Source: Pseudanabaena yagii GIHE-NHR1 (GTDB lineage Bacteria > Cyanobacteriota > Cyanobacteriia > Pseudanabaenales > Pseudanabaenaceae). Taken from it: DNA of 64,000 nt. The notes under the pieces were generated by a model. That model was not told the origin of the DNA. It worked only from the letters and a program-made list of their open reading frames with translations, and did not search any database. The stretch covers positions 124,001-188,000 of the forward strand of contig NZ_JAAVJL010000001.1 in NCBI RefSeq assembly GCF_012863495.1, written 5' to 3'. A program made the position numbers and the translations under genes. This document shows positions 42,615-52,125 of the stretch, one piece after another (the stretch's first letter is position 1; each line of letters starts with the position of its first letter).

Positions 42615-43007
42615 ATGACAGACACTGTAACTGCTCCTTTAACAGGAAAGGCTCTCCTTCAAAAGGCAAAAGAGCTAAATAACTTGCCTAAACGTGAACA
42701 AGCCAAAAAATGTGGTTATTTCACTAGGGGGAAAGATGGCGTAGACCGAGTTAATTTGACAGAGTTTTATGAAGCAGTGCTTGCTGCTAGAGGCTTTGCC
42801 ATTAATCCTGAACAGAATAAAGATGGTCGTGGACGCGAACCAACTTTCCGTGTTAGCGTTCATAAAAATGGTCAAATCGTGATTGGTTCTACCTATACAA
42901 GGTCAATGGGGTTGAATGAAGGGGATGAGTTTGAAATTAAACTAGGATATAAGCATATCCATCTGATTCAGTTGACTAATGATCAACCAGAAGATGGCGA
43001 AGAATAA
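42615..43007 (+). CDS. cyAbrB-type transcriptional regulator
   Basis: This 130-residue DNA-binding protein is of the cyanobacterial AbrB family. The N-terminal segment APLTGKALLQKAKELNNLP and KCGYFTRGKDG are shared with Synechocystis cyAbrB2 (Sll0822). The C-terminal AbrB-like swapped hairpin domain reads GREPTFRVSVHKNGQIVIG and GLNEGDEFEIKLGYKHIHL. These regulators control carbon/nitrogen balance genes and others, often as chromatin-like repressors. The domain order is typical of the group, with the AbrB domain at the C-terminus. It has an exceptionally long AT-rich upstream region. Confidence 0.92.
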   Translation: MTDTVTAPLTGKALLQKAKELNNLPKREQAKKCGYFTRGKDGVDRVNLTEFYEAVLAARGFAINPEQNKDGRGREPTFRVSVHKNGQIVIGSTYTRSMGLNEGDEFEIKLGYKHIHLIQLTNDQPEDGEE

Positions 43008-43220
43008 ATATATCGATCTACTTCTATATACAAGTTATGTTTAAGCTTATAGTCTGTAAATCATATTTATGAGAAAACTTAGACTTGTATTTTAAGTAAC
43101 TATTTAACTAGTAAAACTAAGCGAGAAGATTGATACTGCTTAATATGGAGTAGTTCATTTTCTCGTTTTTTTATTTATTCTGATTTTTAATATAACTTTT
43201 GCTTTCTAGGATTCCTTTCT

Positions 43221-44015
43221 ATGCAGCTTGTAGATACCCATGTGCACATTAACTTCAAAGATTTTCAGGCTGATCTCAATGCAGTGCGCGATCGCTGGTT
43301 GAGTAATGGTGTCACCAAACTCGTACATTCCTGTGTTAGCCCTGATGAATTTCCCCAACTGCAAGCGATCGCCGATCAATTTCCTGAAGTCAGCCTAGCG
43401 GTTGGGCTACATCCGTTAGATAAAAATTTGAATACAACGGGTTGGCATCCTGAAATTGGCGATCGCATTAAGTCATTAGCTAGTAGTGAACCGAGGGTAG
43501 TAGCGATCGGCGAGACTGGTTTAGATTTTTTTAAGTCAGATAATGAAGCTGCTCAAATCGAAGCCTTTAAATCGCAACTACGCACTGCGCGATCGCTAAA
43601 TTTGCCCGTGATTATTCATTCGCGTGAAGCCTCAGTCGCGACTCGTCAAGTATTGCAAGAAATTAATGCCGAAGCGCCCCAAGAACCAATTCGTGGTGTA
43701 ATGCATTGCTGGGCGGGGAATCCAGAGGAAACACAATGGTTTGTAGATCTGGGGATGTATATCAGTTTTAGTGGTGTAGTAACGTTCAAAAATGCCCATG
43801 ACTTGCATGAGTCAGCAAAATTTGTGCCAAGCGATCGCCTTTTAGTAGAGACCGATTGCCCATTTCTCGCACCAGTACCAAAACGTGGCAAGCGGAATGA
43901 ACCTGCCTATGTCCTACATGTTGCTGAGCACGTCGCTAAGTTACGAAATGTTGAGTTAGTCACTCTCGCTGAACAAACCACAAATAACGCTTTTACTTTG
44001 TTTTCGCTTGCATAA
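43221..44015 (+). CDS. tatD: TatD-family metal-dependent hydrolase (DNase)
   Basis: This 264-residue TIM-barrel amidohydrolase has metal ligands DTHVHINF, the Glu of [27 protein letters not shown] and the Asp of ETDCPFLAP. TatD proteins are Mg2+-dependent 3'-5' exonucleases active on single-stranded DNA/RNA and in repair after oxidative damage. The length is normal, although family members usually read DTHCHL at the start (here DTHVHI). The cysteine desulfurase gene follows about 95 bp downstream, separated from it by a hairpin. Confidence 0.93.
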   Translation: MQLVDTHVHINFKDFQADLNAVRDRWLSNGVTKLVHSCVSPDEFPQLQAIADQFPEVSLAVGLHPLDKNLNTTGWHPEIGDRIKSLASSEPRVVAIGETGLDFFKSDNEAAQIEAFKSQLRTARSLNLPVIIHSREASVATRQVLQEINAEAPQEPIRGVMHCWAGNPEETQWFVDLGMYISFSGVVTFKNAHDLHESAKFVPSDRLLVETDCPFLAPVPKRGKRNEPAYVLHVAEHVAKLRNVELVTLAEQTTNNAFTLFSLA

Positions 44016-44020
44016 GATGG

Positions 44021-44053
44021 GTTTAGAAAGGTTGCCAAGCAACCTTTCTAAAC
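44021..44053. terminator. Hairpin after tatD
   Basis: gtttagaaaggttgc, loop caa, full complement, beginning 6 bp after the tatD stop. Confidence 0.82.
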
Positions 44054-44110
44054 GGAGTTTGTATTGAGCGGCACTCGTAAGCTCACTCAACAAACCGCTA
44101 AAATTGATTC

Positions 44111-45244
44111 ATGCAAATATATCTAGATCACGGTGCTACTAGCCCTGCGCGTCCAGAAGTCATTGAGCTAATGACAGAAGTAATGCGATCGCAATGGGGC
44201 AATCCCTCTAGCCTCCATGCGTGGGGTGAGCGTTCAACAATGGCGATCGAACGTGCACGCTTGCAAGTGGCAAGTTTGTTAAACGCCGATCCTGAAGGCA
44301 TTATTTTTACTTCGGGGGGAACAGAGTCAGACAATATGGCTTTGATGGGGATTGCGCGGCAATATCGAACACCACAGCACATGATCATCTCATCGGTGGA
44401 ACATTCCGCCGTGCGTTTGCCTGCTCAATATTTAGAACAACATGGTTGGGAAATTACCAGATTATCTGTCGATCGCGATGGGAAAGTATCGCCTCAAGAT
44501 TTAGGGCGATCGCTACGTCCTAATACAGTACTAGTGTCAGTAATTGCTGCTCAAAATGAAGTGGGTACAATTCAACCGATTGATAAGCTTGGTCAAATTT
44601 GTCGCAATGCTAATGTGCCATTTCATACTGATGCGGTGCAAGCGATCGCGAAGATAGACATCAATGTTCAGACTTTACCGATCGATTTGTTATCTCTATC
44701 CGCCCATAAGTTCTATGGCACACAGGGGATTGGTGCGTTATATATTAATCCGCTAATTATTCAAAAACATGGACTAGTTCCCCTCAACCTAGGTGGTGGA
44801 CAAGAACGTGGTTATCGCTCAGGGACACAGGCTGTTGCCGCGATCGCAGGATTAGGGCTTGCTGCTGAACTAGCCGCCAAGGAATTAATGAGCGAATCAC
44901 AACGCCTTACAAAATTGCGCGATCGCCTCTATGCATTACTAGATGACATCCCTGACCTCGTTCCCACAGGAAGCTCAGACCGATTACCCCATCATCTGAG
45001 CTTCTATCATAAATACCTTGATGGTCGTCGGCTTGTGCGGGAACTCAATTATGCAGGAATTGCAATTAGTTCTGGTTCAGCATGTAGTAGCGGTGCGATC
45101 GAGCCAAGCGCCATCCTATTAGCAATGGGATATTCTGATTCCGAAGCTAGAAATAGTATTCGCCTCACCCTCGGCAAATCCACCACCGAAGCCGATATCG
45201 AGTGGACAGCATTGGCAATACATCAAATTCTGAGCCGCGTTTAA
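44111..45244 (+). CDS. Cysteine desulfurase (NifS/IscS family)
   Basis: This PLP enzyme removes sulfur from L-cysteine for Fe-S clusters and thiolated tRNA. The 377-residue protein has IYLDHGATSPARPEV at the start, TSGGTESDNMA, HSAVRLPAQ, the PLP Lys200 in SLSAHKFYGTQGIG and the persulfide Cys in SSGSACSSGAIEPS. The SGSACSSG loop is the long-loop class I (IscS/NifS) form. It is not next to an iscU, iscR or suf gene here. Cyanobacteria usually have several paralogues, so the exact role is unassigned. Confidence 0.93.
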   Translation: MQIYLDHGATSPARPEVIELMTEVMRSQWGNPSSLHAWGERSTMAIERARLQVASLLNADPEGIIFTSGGTESDNMALMGIARQYRTPQHMIISSVEHSAVRLPAQYLEQHGWEITRLSVDRDGKVSPQDLGRSLRPNTVLVSVIAAQNEVGTIQPIDKLGQICRNANVPFHTDAVQAIAKIDINVQTLPIDLLSLSAHKFYGTQGIGALYINPLIIQKHGLVPLNLGGGQERGYRSGTQAVAAIAGLGLAAELAAKELMSESQRLTKLRDRLYALLDDIPDLVPTGSSDRLPHHLSFYHKYLDGRRLVRELNYAGIAISSGSACSSGAIEPSAILLAMGYSDSEARNSIRLTLGKSTTEADIEWTALAIHQILSRV

Positions 45245-45258
45245 GAAATATAGCCATA

Positions 45259-45445
45259 AGGGACTTGCTATTAGTACCTGTGGCTTCGACTCCGCTCAGC
45301 CAACGTTAGGGACTTGCTATTAAAGTTAAAGTACCTGTGGCTTCGACTCCGCTCAGCCAACGTTAGGGACTTGCTATTAAAGTTAAAGTACCTGTGGCTT
45401 CGACTCCGCTCAGCCAACGTTAGCTGAGCGAAGTCGAAGCTAGAT
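45259..45445. repeat. Dispersed element family D with tandemly triplicated left half
   Basis: The unit beginning agggacttgctattaaag and ending gctcagccaacgtt is 57 bp and occurs at 45308-45364 and 45365-45421, identical, plus a first copy of 49 bp (45259-45307) lacking eight bases. Only the last copy is followed by the complementary arm agctgagcgaagtcgaagct, completing the hairpin. A simple single-copy version is at 36875-36956. Confidence 0.9.
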
Positions 45446-45479
45446 AAATTTGTTGGGACATTTTTTATCCGCAAGAGCA

Positions 45480-45518
45480 TAAGGTAGGTTTGCCTGCTCC
45501 GCAGGCAAACCTACCTTA
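45480..45518. terminator. Hairpin after the universal stress protein gene
   Basis: taaggtaggtttgcctgc, loop tcc, full complement, ending 16 bp before the usp stop (45534). It separates the convergent cysteine desulfurase and usp units. Confidence 0.8.
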
Positions 45519-45533
45519 TAGTCGTAAATATAC

Positions 45534-45923
45534 TTACGGCACAACGAGAACAGGACAAGGAGAAAGATTGATCACCTTCTGGCTTACGCTGTGCTCCTCA
45601 GGATGTTCTTCGGTCAAGCTAACTCCCCGTGAACCCATGACAATTAAATCAGCATTAATTTCATCGGCAAAATCGCAAATTACAAAAGCAGTCTTGCCCT
45701 CAGCAACTTTGGTCTGAACGGAAATACCGACTTCAGCAAAATAAGTCTTGACTTCTTCGATTAAATCTTGGGATGAAATGCGATCGCTATCGTTAGCATC
45801 AGGCTCCGTAACCGACAGTACATATAGTTGCGCCTGATATTTCTGTACCAGATCGATCGCGACGGCTACAGCTTGGCGGGTTTCTTGACTTCTGTTTAAA
45901 GGGAATAAAACAGTTTTAAACAT
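45534..45923 (-). CDS. Universal stress protein, UspA family
   Basis: This 129-residue protein has one Usp domain: the start KTVLFPLNRSQETRQAV, the beta strand AQLYVLSVTEP, DLIVMGSRGVS with the ATP-binding G-x2-G type region, and the end VLVVP. It lacks the complete G-2x-G-9x-G-S/T loop, reading GSRGVSLTEEHPEEHSVSQK (cited in full at 20 residues), so ATP binding is uncertain. It is a single gene. Its role is presumably stress survival. Confidence 0.88.
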   Translation of the reverse strand: MFKTVLFPLNRSQETRQAVAVAIDLVQKYQAQLYVLSVTEPDANDSDRISSQDLIEEVKTYFAEVGISVQTKVAEGKTAFVICDFADEINADLIVMGSRGVSLTEEHPEEHSVSQKVINLSPCPVLVVP

Positions 45924-46045
45924 AATTCCTACCTAACACTGCAATTCAGTCAACAAATTTGGGATTTGAGAAATTTTTATTCTCTTTATTCCATTTTAGT
46001 AACGAACATGTCGCAAGGATTTAATTTTCTTAATTTTTAACATGA

Positions 46046-46136
46046 TATAGCAATCCTAAATGGTTTGTGGAAGCGCACCCCAAAGGGGTGCGCTTCCACA
46101 AACCCAAAAATCTACAAATGATTTAGGACTGCTATA
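46046..46136. repeat. Dispersed element family B, complete copy
   Basis: Outer arms tatagcaatcct and aggactgctata enclose the perfect stem tttgtggaagcgcacccc, loop aaa (gap 45924-46674). Nearly identical to 4350-4436; the loops differ (aaa against ttc). Confidence 0.87.
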
Positions 46137-46159
46137 GGTAATTCAGAATAGTTATAAAT

Positions 46160-46214
46160 AAAACCCAGATTGCTATGCCGCCCGCGTAGCGGGCGGCATA
46201 GCAATCTGGGTTTT
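46160..46214. repeat. Perfect 26-bp hairpin
   Basis: Arms 46160-46185 and 46189-46214 are fully complementary around loop gta; core ctatgccgcccgc. It is in the long gene-free stretch 45924-46674 and touches no gene end. Confidence 0.85.
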
Positions 46215-46395
46215 GCTTAACTACTTAGTTATTATAACCAGCTTTACGCGATCCTCCAATGACTAGATAATTCTACTTAGAAACTATTTGTAAAATTCTG
46301 ACCTTCGCTAAAAATACTGATTGAGTTCCCCTTCCCCCTTATGAGACTACTTTGTATATAAAAGTCATAAAACCTAGTCAAGTCAACATTTATTC

Positions 46396-46475
46396 GCCCC
46401 CTAGCCCCCAATTCTGGGGGAACAAGAAAATAACATTCTTTCAAAGTCCCCCAGAATTGGGGGATTTAGGGGGCT
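46396..46475. repeat. Inverted repeat of the C-rich cyanobacterial type
   Basis: agcccccaattctggggg and cccccagaattgggggat are complementary over ~25 bp with a 23-nt centre; each arm is itself palindromic. A degenerate relative (aagccccttttttagggga) follows at 46544-46563. No gene is recognisable between 45924 and 46674. Confidence 0.75.
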
Positions 46476-46674
46476 TAGATAAATTGAAACGTAGACAGTT
46501 AGACTTGTGCGTACACCGTACCTTGTAAAAGGGAGATATTAAAAAAGCCCCTTTTTTAGGGGAGATTTAGGAGAATCCCAACTGTTCAAACAGACTCTTA
46601 CGTAGTGATAAAAGTTAAGACTTTTATCACTAGTTACGAATTGCGATCGCCATTGCACTAAAGAGAGAAAATTT

Positions 46675-46920
46675 ATGCCACAAGAATCAAACTTACACAA
46701 TTCAGACACAGCAACTTCCGTTACATCTGTCACAGAAGAACCTGTTCAAGAAAAGATTACTCTATGGGGAGAGATTATTAAAGGTTGGCATTGGGTTGTA
46801 TTTATCTGGAAAATGATGGGCAGCTTTGGCGGAATTCGTCAATTATTAAGTTCTATAAAGAAGACCGTGATCATGTTAATTAAACGATTATTAATTCAGT
46901 TGCAAACTGATAAACGGTAG
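46675..46920 (+). CDS. Small hypothetical protein with a hydrophobic/amphipathic segment
   Basis: This 81-residue protein was not recognised. The N-terminal ~28 residues are polar and Thr/Ser/Glu-rich; residues ~32-50 (GEIIKGWHWVVFIWKMMGSF) are aromatic and hydrophobic, followed by a basic amphipathic helix ending QLQTDKR. This suggests a membrane-surface peptide. agagag stands before the ATG. It is bounded by a hairpin that begins 28 bp after the stop, as real genes here are. The coding potential is plausible but not proven. Confidence 0.55.
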   Translation: MPQESNLHNSDTATSVTSVTEEPVQEKITLWGEIIKGWHWVVFIWKMMGSFGGIRQLLSSIKKTVIMLIKRLLIQLQTDKR

Positions 46921-46948
46921 TACAGCGCTTTGCATTTTCTTAAAACTC

Positions 46949-46997
46949 AGAGCAACCTTCAAAAAGCTTACAAAGCAAGCTTTTTGAAGGTTGCTCT
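46949..46997. terminator. Hairpin, family C, after the small hypothetical gene
   Basis: agagcaaccttcaaaaagctt pairs perfectly with 46977-46997. It is preceded by tacagcgctttg (46921-46932), the family C tag, immediately after the stop codon. Confidence 0.8.
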
Positions 46998-47039
46998 AGA
47001 CTCCACAAAACCTAAATAGGTTGTAATACTTAATAAAAT

Positions 47040-47066
47040 GGATAGGAACGCTTTGCGTCCCTATCC
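47040..47066. repeat. Short hairpin upstream of pnp
   Basis: ggataggaacgc, loop ttt, gcgtccctatcc, 11 of 12 paired. It lies about 95 bp before the pnp start, and could lie in the leader of the pnp mRNA. Confidence 0.65.
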
Positions 47067-47160
47067 ACTTTCTCGACAGTAAACACCAGACTTTACTACA
47101 TCAGTGCTAACATTGCGAGATATATAAAGAGAAAAAAGTCAAAACGGAAGAAGATTATAG

Positions 47161-49305
47161 ATGGATGCCGTAACAAAAATTATCCCTTTTTATGGCAGGG
47201 AAATTAAATTAAGAATTGGCACGTTTGCGCCCCAAGCTGGTGGCTCAGTATTAGTCCAGTGTGGGGAAACTGCAATCTTAGTGACAGCGACCAGAGGTCC
47301 TGCTCGTGAAGGTGTAGATTTTGTACCCCTCCTTGTTGATTACGAAGAGCGTTTATATGCGGCAGGTCGGATTCCTGGTGGTTTCCTGCGTCGTGAAGGT
47401 AGACCACCTGAAAAAGCAACCCTGATTTGCCGTTTAATCGATCGCCCGATGCGTCCTTTGTTCCCCAATTGGTTGCGCGATGATGTGCAGATCGTAGCAA
47501 CAACAATGGCGATCGACGAAAAAGTTCCCCCCGATGTGTTGGCGGTAACAGGTGCATCGATCGCAGCCCAAATTGCAGGACTCCCCTTCAGTGGTCCAAT
47601 GGCAGGTGTACGTGTAGGTCTAGTCGGTGATGAATTTATCATCAACCCTACCTATGCTGAAGTAGAAGCAGGCGACCTTGATCTCGTAGTAGCTGGTACT
47701 GCTGAAGGAATCATCATGGTAGAAGCAGGGGCAAACCAGTTGCCTGAAGCGGACATGATCGAAGCGATCGATTTTGGTTATGAGGCTGTGCAAGAGCTAA
47801 TCAAAGCCCAACTCGATCTGATCCAAGAGCTAGGCATTGCACCACCAGACCTTACACCTCCTGAAACTGATCCAACTCTAGAAAACTTTATTGCGGATCA
47901 AGTTAAGGATAAAGTTGCCCAAGTAGTTGCTAGCTGTGAAAGGGATCGCAATGTCCGTGATGCTAACCTCGATGCAATCAAAGCCGAGCTACTAGAAGCG
48001 ATCGCTGCTTTGCCCGATGAAGATCCGATCAAGTTGGCTGCCGATAAGAAGGTGATTAGCGCCACCTACAAGGAACTCACCAAAAAACTAATGCGATCGC
48101 AGGTAATTGAGCAGAGCGTGCGGATTGACGGACGCAAGCTCGATGAAGTCCGCCCCATTTGGACAGAGGTCAGCGTATTGCCTCGCGTGCATGGTAGTGG
48201 TCTATTTAACCGTGGTCTCACCCAAGTTCTATCGATCGCAACCCTTGGAACCCCCGGTGATGCACAGGAACTTGACGATCTGCATCCCGATGCTAAGAAG
48301 CGCTATATGCACCATTACAACTTCCCCCCCTACTCTGTGGGTGAAGCCAGACCTATGCGATCGCCCGGTCGTCGTGAAATTGGTCACGGAGCCTTAGCCG
48401 AACGCGCTCTCGAACCTGTATTACCACCTAAAGATAAATTCCCCTATATCCTCCGTGTTGTATCCGAGGTCTTGTCATCCAATGGTTCCACATCGATGGG
48501 TTCTGTCTGTGGTTCGACGCTTGCCTTGATGGATGCAGGTGTGCCGATCTCTAAACCCGTTAGCGGTGTAGCGATGGGCTTGATCAAAGAAGGCGATGAA
48601 GTTCGTATCTTGACTGACATCCAAGGTATCGAAGATTTCCTTGGTGACATGGATTTCAAGGTTGCAGGTACTGATACAGGTATCACAGCACTGCAAATGG
48701 ATATGAAGATTACTAGCATCTCCATGAATACAGTGCGTGAAGCGATCACCCAAGCCAAAACTGGTCGCGCTCACATCATGCAAAAGATGCTGGAAATTCT
48801 TCCTGAGCCAAGACCACAGCTATCACCCTATGCGCCACGCTTGCTAACAATTCGCATCGATCCAGAGCAAATCGGTATGATCATTGGTCCTGGTGGTAAA
48901 AACATCAAGGGCATCACTGAGGAGACTGGAGCCAAGATCGATATCGAAGATGACGGTACGGTGATGATTTCCTCGATGAGTGGCGAAGGTGCGCTCAAGG
49001 CGAAACGCATCATCGAAAATATGACCCGTCGTGTTGGTTCAGGTGATGTTTATTTGGGTAAGGTCACAAGGATTATTCCCATTGGCGCGTTTGTCGAGTT
49101 TCTCCCTGGTAAGGAAGGAATGGTACATATTTCCCAATTGGCGGAAGGTCGTGTGGGCAAAGTCGAAGATGAAGTTGCCGTTGGTGATGAAGTCTTGATT
49201 AAAATTCGCGAAGTAGATAGTCGCGGACGCTTCAATCTCACTCGTTTGGGTATTCACCCCGATGAGGCAGCAGCAGCAAGAGCAGCAGCAGCAGCTAATA
49301 CATAA
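47161..49305 (+). CDS. pnp: Polyribonucleotide nucleotidyltransferase (PNPase)
   Basis: This 3'-5' phosphorolytic exoribonuclease is 714 residues long and trimeric. Two RNase PH domains (about 1-220 and 310-550) flank the helical domain. The first keeps [14 protein letters not shown] and the second [13 protein letters not shown] and [19 protein letters not shown], the active phosphate-binding loop. A KH domain ([15 protein letters not shown], ~555-615) and an S1 domain ([15 protein letters not shown], ~620-690) bind RNA. The C-terminus is Ala-rich. In E. coli pnp mRNA is autoregulated through a 5' hairpin; a hairpin lies upstream here too, but equivalence is unproven. Confidence 0.97.
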   Translation: MDAVTKIIPFYGREIKLRIGTFAPQAGGSVLVQCGETAILVTATRGPAREGVDFVPLLVDYEERLYAAGRIPGGFLRREGRPPEKATLICRLIDRPMRPLFPNWLRDDVQIVATTMAIDEKVPPDVLAVTGASIAAQIAGLPFSGPMAGVRVGLVGDEFIINPTYAEVEAGDLDLVVAGTAEGIIMVEAGANQLPEADMIEAIDFGYEAVQELIKAQLDLIQELGIAPPDLTPPETDPTLENFIADQVKDKVAQVVASCERDRNVRDANLDAIKAELLEAIAALPDEDPIKLAADKKVISATYKELTKKLMRSQVIEQSVRIDGRKLDEVRPIWTEVSVLPRVHGSGLFNRGLTQVLSIATLGTPGDAQELDDLHPDAKKRYMHHYNFPPYSVGEARPMRSPGRREIGHGALAERALEPVLPPKDKFPYILRVVSEVLSSNGSTSMGSVCGSTLALMDAGVPISKPVSGVAMGLIKEGDEVRILTDIQGIEDFLGDMDFKVAGTDTGITALQMDMKITSISMNTVREAITQAKTGRAHIMQKMLEILPEPRPQLSPYAPRLLTIRIDPEQIGMIIGPGGKNIKGITEETGAKIDIEDDGTVMISSMSGEGALKAKRIIENMTRRVGSGDVYLGKVTRIIPIGAFVEFLPGKEGMVHISQLAEGRVGKVEDEVAVGDEVLIKIREVDSRGRFNLTRLGIHPDEAAAARAAAAANT

Positions 49306-49342
49306 AAAAAGAGAAGGGACGCTAAGCGTCCCTTCTCTTTTT
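49306..49342 (+). terminator. Intrinsic terminator of pnp
   Basis: aaaaagagaagggacgc, loop taa, full complement ending in tttttt. It begins directly after the pnp stop codon. Confidence 0.9.
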
Positions 49343-49371
49343 GGAAATTAAATGCTAGGACGAGCGATCGC

Positions 49372-49506
49372 AAAATACAAGTAGTGGCTCTTCGCGCTGC
49401 TACTTGTATTTTGGCTACAGATAATTACACCTAGCGACTTATAGCTATAGTCACCTGTATCAGGAAATAGTGTTAAGGTGGCGCAAGCGCTGCCTTAACA
49501 CTATTT
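49372..49506. repeat. Two hairpins between pnp and the NERD gene
   Basis: The first (49372-49412) is an interrupted stem around aatacaagtag, related to 36784-36834. The second (49465-49506) has arms aaatagtgttaaggtggcgc and a complement with small interruptions. No gene occurs between 49306 and 49572. Confidence 0.7.
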
Positions 49507-49572
49507 GGGTTTCAAGAATCGCGACAGCTATATGCTAAAAAAGAAAAGGCGTTTAGGGGGTGTATCCAAGTA

Positions 49573-50538
49573 ATGATTGTTAAAGAATTAGATCGTCTAG
49601 AACCAAGTGATAAATTTGAGCAAGCAGGATATTACGCTGAATCCCAGCTTGCGTTTTATCTCAAACGTGAATTTAAAGATGATCCACAGTTTCTAATTTT
49701 TAATAATCTACGGTTAGTAAAAGCTAATGATGTTTGCCAGATCGATCATTTAGTATTACATCGATATGGAATGGTAATTATCGAGAGTAAAAGCGTTACT
49801 ACTCGTGTTGAGGTTAATGAGCATGGTGAGTGGAAGCGTTGGTTTAATAATGCTTGGCAAGGAATGCCATCACCAATTTTGCAGGCACAACGACAGGGGA
49901 AATTTCTTAAAGATTATTTGGAGAATCATGTTGAGACTCTTCTAAATAAGAACCTTTTGGGCAATCAAACCCATTTCACGAAAATGCCAATTGATGTTTT
50001 GGTAGCAATTTCTGATTCTGGAATTATCAACCGTCCTCAGAATGAAAAGCTCGATCTTGTCTGTAAGGCGGATCAAGTTCCTGACAAGGTTAAAGCGATC
50101 GCAACGGAATATCGGAAAAAAGATAGTCTCTTCAACCTTAGCTTAGAGATTCCCTATGAGTTTGCTAAAGATGAAATCCCAAGAATTAGTCAATTTTTGC
50201 TGACTAGCCACAAACCAGCCGCAACTCATAAAAAAACTGTTTCTGTTGCGCCTAAGGATATTCAGAAACCAGAAATCAAGAATAAGCCGATTATTAAAGA
50301 AGCAAAGCCAACTGCAAAGAACATCTGTTCCCATTGTCAAAGTCTAAATTTGTCAATTTTGTATGTTCATAGTTACTTCTTTAAATGTAACGATTGCAGC
50401 AAAAATACGGCGATTAAAAATATATGCCCATCCTGTGGCGATCGCGAGAAAGTCAGAAAAAGCAGCCTACAGTTTTTTACTGAATGCGAAAAATGTGGTA
50501 CTTCACGCTTATTTCATACCAACTCAACAAACACCTAA
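49573..50538 (+). CDS. NERD-domain protein with C-terminal zinc-ribbon pair
   Basis: This 321-residue protein has an N-terminal NERD domain (~10-125), a nuclease-related fold: GYYAESQLAFYL, then the acidic CQIDHLVLH and VIIESKSV with the D-x-ExK-like active-site pattern. The middle part (~225-250) is Lys/Pro-rich and likely flexible. The C-terminus has four CxxC pairs (CSHC, CNDC, CPSC, CEKC), forming two topoisomerase-type zinc ribbons. Nuclease activity is inferred from the fold. It could act in DNA processing or defence; no partner gene is adjacent. The cysteine pairs suggest DNA binding. Confidence 0.86.
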   Translation: MIVKELDRLEPSDKFEQAGYYAESQLAFYLKREFKDDPQFLIFNNLRLVKANDVCQIDHLVLHRYGMVIIESKSVTTRVEVNEHGEWKRWFNNAWQGMPSPILQAQRQGKFLKDYLENHVETLLNKNLLGNQTHFTKMPIDVLVAISDSGIINRPQNEKLDLVCKADQVPDKVKAIATEYRKKDSLFNLSLEIPYEFAKDEIPRISQFLLTSHKPAATHKKTVSVAPKDIQKPEIKNKPIIKEAKPTAKNICSHCQSLNLSILYVHSYFFKCNDCSKNTAIKNICPSCGDREKVRKSSLQFFTECEKCGTSRLFHTNSTNT

Positions 50539-50540
50539 AA

Positions 50541-50656
50541 CTTTTAGAGAGGGTTTGCTACGCAAACCCTCTCTAAAAGCTCAAAAGTAAAAGCCTTGCT
50601 TCGCAAGGCTTTTACTTTCGACTTTGCTCAGCCCGCGTTGGCTGAGCGAAGTCGAA
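50541..50656. repeat. Family A double hairpin joined to a family D hairpin
   Basis: Stem 1 is cttttagagagggtttgc (50541-50579) and stem 2 is aaaagtaaaagccttgc (50583-50618), the two hairpins of family A without its outer arms. Immediately after comes ttcgactttgctcagcc / complement (50617-50656), the core of family D. The compound lies between the convergent NERD and mlaE genes. Confidence 0.85.
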
Positions 50657-50665
50657 GCCACAGTC

Positions 50666-51445
50666 CTATGATGCGGTTAATGAAGAGCCGATACCTTGGA
50701 AGAACGCCCATGATAGAAAGAAGTTGCTAATAAAAATAGCTAGTAAAGCAGTCACAACTGCGGTAGTTGTGGACTCACCCACACCCTTTGCACCACCTGT
50801 AGTCGTTAAACCCCATGTCGTCCCGATTACAGCTATCAACAAACCGAAAAAGCTCGATTTGAGTAAGGCCGCGATCAAATCCCAAGGCTTGAGTAAATCC
50901 TGCACAGAGTTAAGGAACATGGTCGAAGAAATACCATACATCGCATCTGAGAGAAATAAACCGCCAGCCATCCCTGTTAAAAAGCCCATAATCGTGAGGA
51001 TTGGCAACATTAAAATACAGGCGATCGCGCGAGGGGTTGCCAAATAATCAATCGGATTTGTCCGCAACATATAGAGCGCATCAATTTGCTCAGTCACCTG
51101 CATTGTGCCAATTTCTGCGGCAAAGGCGGAGCCAACCCGTCCTGCAATAATCACAGCCGTCAACACAGGAATTAACTCACGGCTCAAAGCGATCGCTAAG
51201 ATCCCACCGATCGCCTGTTGAGCACCAAAGTGAATAAATTCGCGGGCAACTTGAATTGTAAACACCGCGCCGACAAAGGAAGCCGTAATCAAAGTGATCA
51301 ACAGAGATTCTGTACCAACTATGGACATTTGCTCGACTGTATTGCGCCAATGGAAACGTCGATATATCAAAATATGGGTGATGATTTGTCCAACTAGTAG
51401 ACAACTTTGCCCCACTTTAACTAGCCAACTACCAAAATTGCCCAT
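50666..51445 (-). CDS. mlaE: MlaE-family ABC transporter permease (lipid transport)
   Basis: This 259-residue inner-membrane permease is of the MlaE/TGD1 (DUF140) family, which moves phospholipids between membranes with an MlaF ATPase and an MCE-domain protein. Around five TM segments are present. Signatures are ESLLITLITASFVGAVFTIQ, the GGILAIALSRELIPVLTAVI region with SRELIPVLTA, GRVGSAFAAEIGTMQVTEQI, cited here in 20 residues, and DYLATPRAIA. The ATPase and substrate-binding partners are not adjacent here. Confidence 0.9.
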   Translation of the reverse strand: MGNFGSWLVKVGQSCLLVGQIITHILIYRRFHWRNTVEQMSIVGTESLLITLITASFVGAVFTIQVAREFIHFGAQQAIGGILAIALSRELIPVLTAVIIAGRVGSAFAAEIGTMQVTEQIDALYMLRTNPIDYLATPRAIACILMLPILTIMGFLTGMAGGLFLSDAMYGISSTMFLNSVQDLLKPWDLIAALLKSSFFGLLIAVIGTTWGLTTTGGAKGVGESTTTAVVTALLAIFISNFFLSWAFFQGIGSSLTAS

Positions 51446-51497
51446 GCCCTAAAATTCCTGTTTGATTGTTTTCATCCTATAGCAAAATTAGAGTGGA

Positions 51498-51535
51498 GTG
51501 TAGGATGGACGGCGCGGTGCGCCGCCTATCCTACA
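51498..51535. repeat. Hairpin upstream of the mlaE gene
   Basis: gtgtaggatggacggcgc pairs with 51518-51535 with one mismatch. Related in its core to 33057-33113. Confidence 0.75.
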
Positions 51536-51580
51536 CTAGCAAAAGATTTAGAGATTATTGAAAGCTCCCAAAAATCTAAG

Positions 51581-51615
51581 AGATGAGAGACGGCTCTTAG
51601 CGCCGTCTCTCATCT
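51581..51615. terminator. Hairpin overlapping the stop of the 162-aa protein gene
   Basis: agatgagagacggc (51581-51594) pairs with 51602-51615, which covers part of the stop codon (51614-51616) of the minus-strand gene. Confidence 0.78.
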
Positions 51616-52102
51616 AGGGAAATAGGTGCAATGTCCAGTTACAGGGTTGCTGAAGATCGCTAAACTTGCCAGTTAGCCAGTACCACAGAGCAAGACGAGT
51701 CCGAAAGAAACCAACCATCAAAAAAGAATTCTCAGGAACTGTTACGCCATACTTCTTACCGTCGGTAATTGTGGCATACCAATGCGTATCAGTACCTTTG
51801 ACTACTAAGGCAGAACGATAGTAGATTTCTTGATATTGCAAAGGTAGCGCAAATATCGCGTAAACATTATGCTCACCCCGCCAAGGTTCCGCCACAATCT
51901 TAACAGGATGAAATTGTAGGCTAGTTGAGTTTCTGATTTCTGTCATCGTAGGACATAGAGAAGAATCTAGATTTGAGATCTCTGGACTTTTAGGCGAGGA
52001 AATTGTCATCAACATGAATACAGCGCCTATGCTTAAAGCTCCGATCGCCGCAACTAGAAATTTATTTGAGGCAATCAGCCCCTTTTCATGAACTTGTTTC
52101 AT
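51614..52102 (-). CDS. Hypothetical membrane-anchored extracytoplasmic protein
   Basis: This 162-residue protein has one N-terminal TM helix (~14-34) and a soluble domain with two cysteines (SLCPTM and QPCNWT) that could pair. The domain contains beta-type segments (LQFHPVKIVAEPW, HWYATITDGKKYGV) and a hydrophobic WYWL near the end. I do not recognise a family. It starts 23 bp after the end of the PBP4-type gene on the same strand, so the two are probably one transcript and it may act in the cell envelope (inference). Confidence 0.7.
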   Translation of the reverse strand: MKQVHEKGLIASNKFLVAAIGALSIGAVFMLMTISSPKSPEISNLDSSLCPTMTEIRNSTSLQFHPVKIVAEPWRGEHNVYAIFALPLQYQEIYYRSALVVKGTDTHWYATITDGKKYGVTVPENSFLMVGFFRTRLALWYWLTGKFSDLQQPCNWTLHLFP

Positions 52103-52125
52103 GGGCTAGCTGGATGGGCTTGATG

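Noticed and set aside
46539-46733. 64-codon minus-strand frame
   Set aside because: Its end lies in C-rich repeat DNA and it overlaps the start of the small plus-strand gene; composition is not gene-like.
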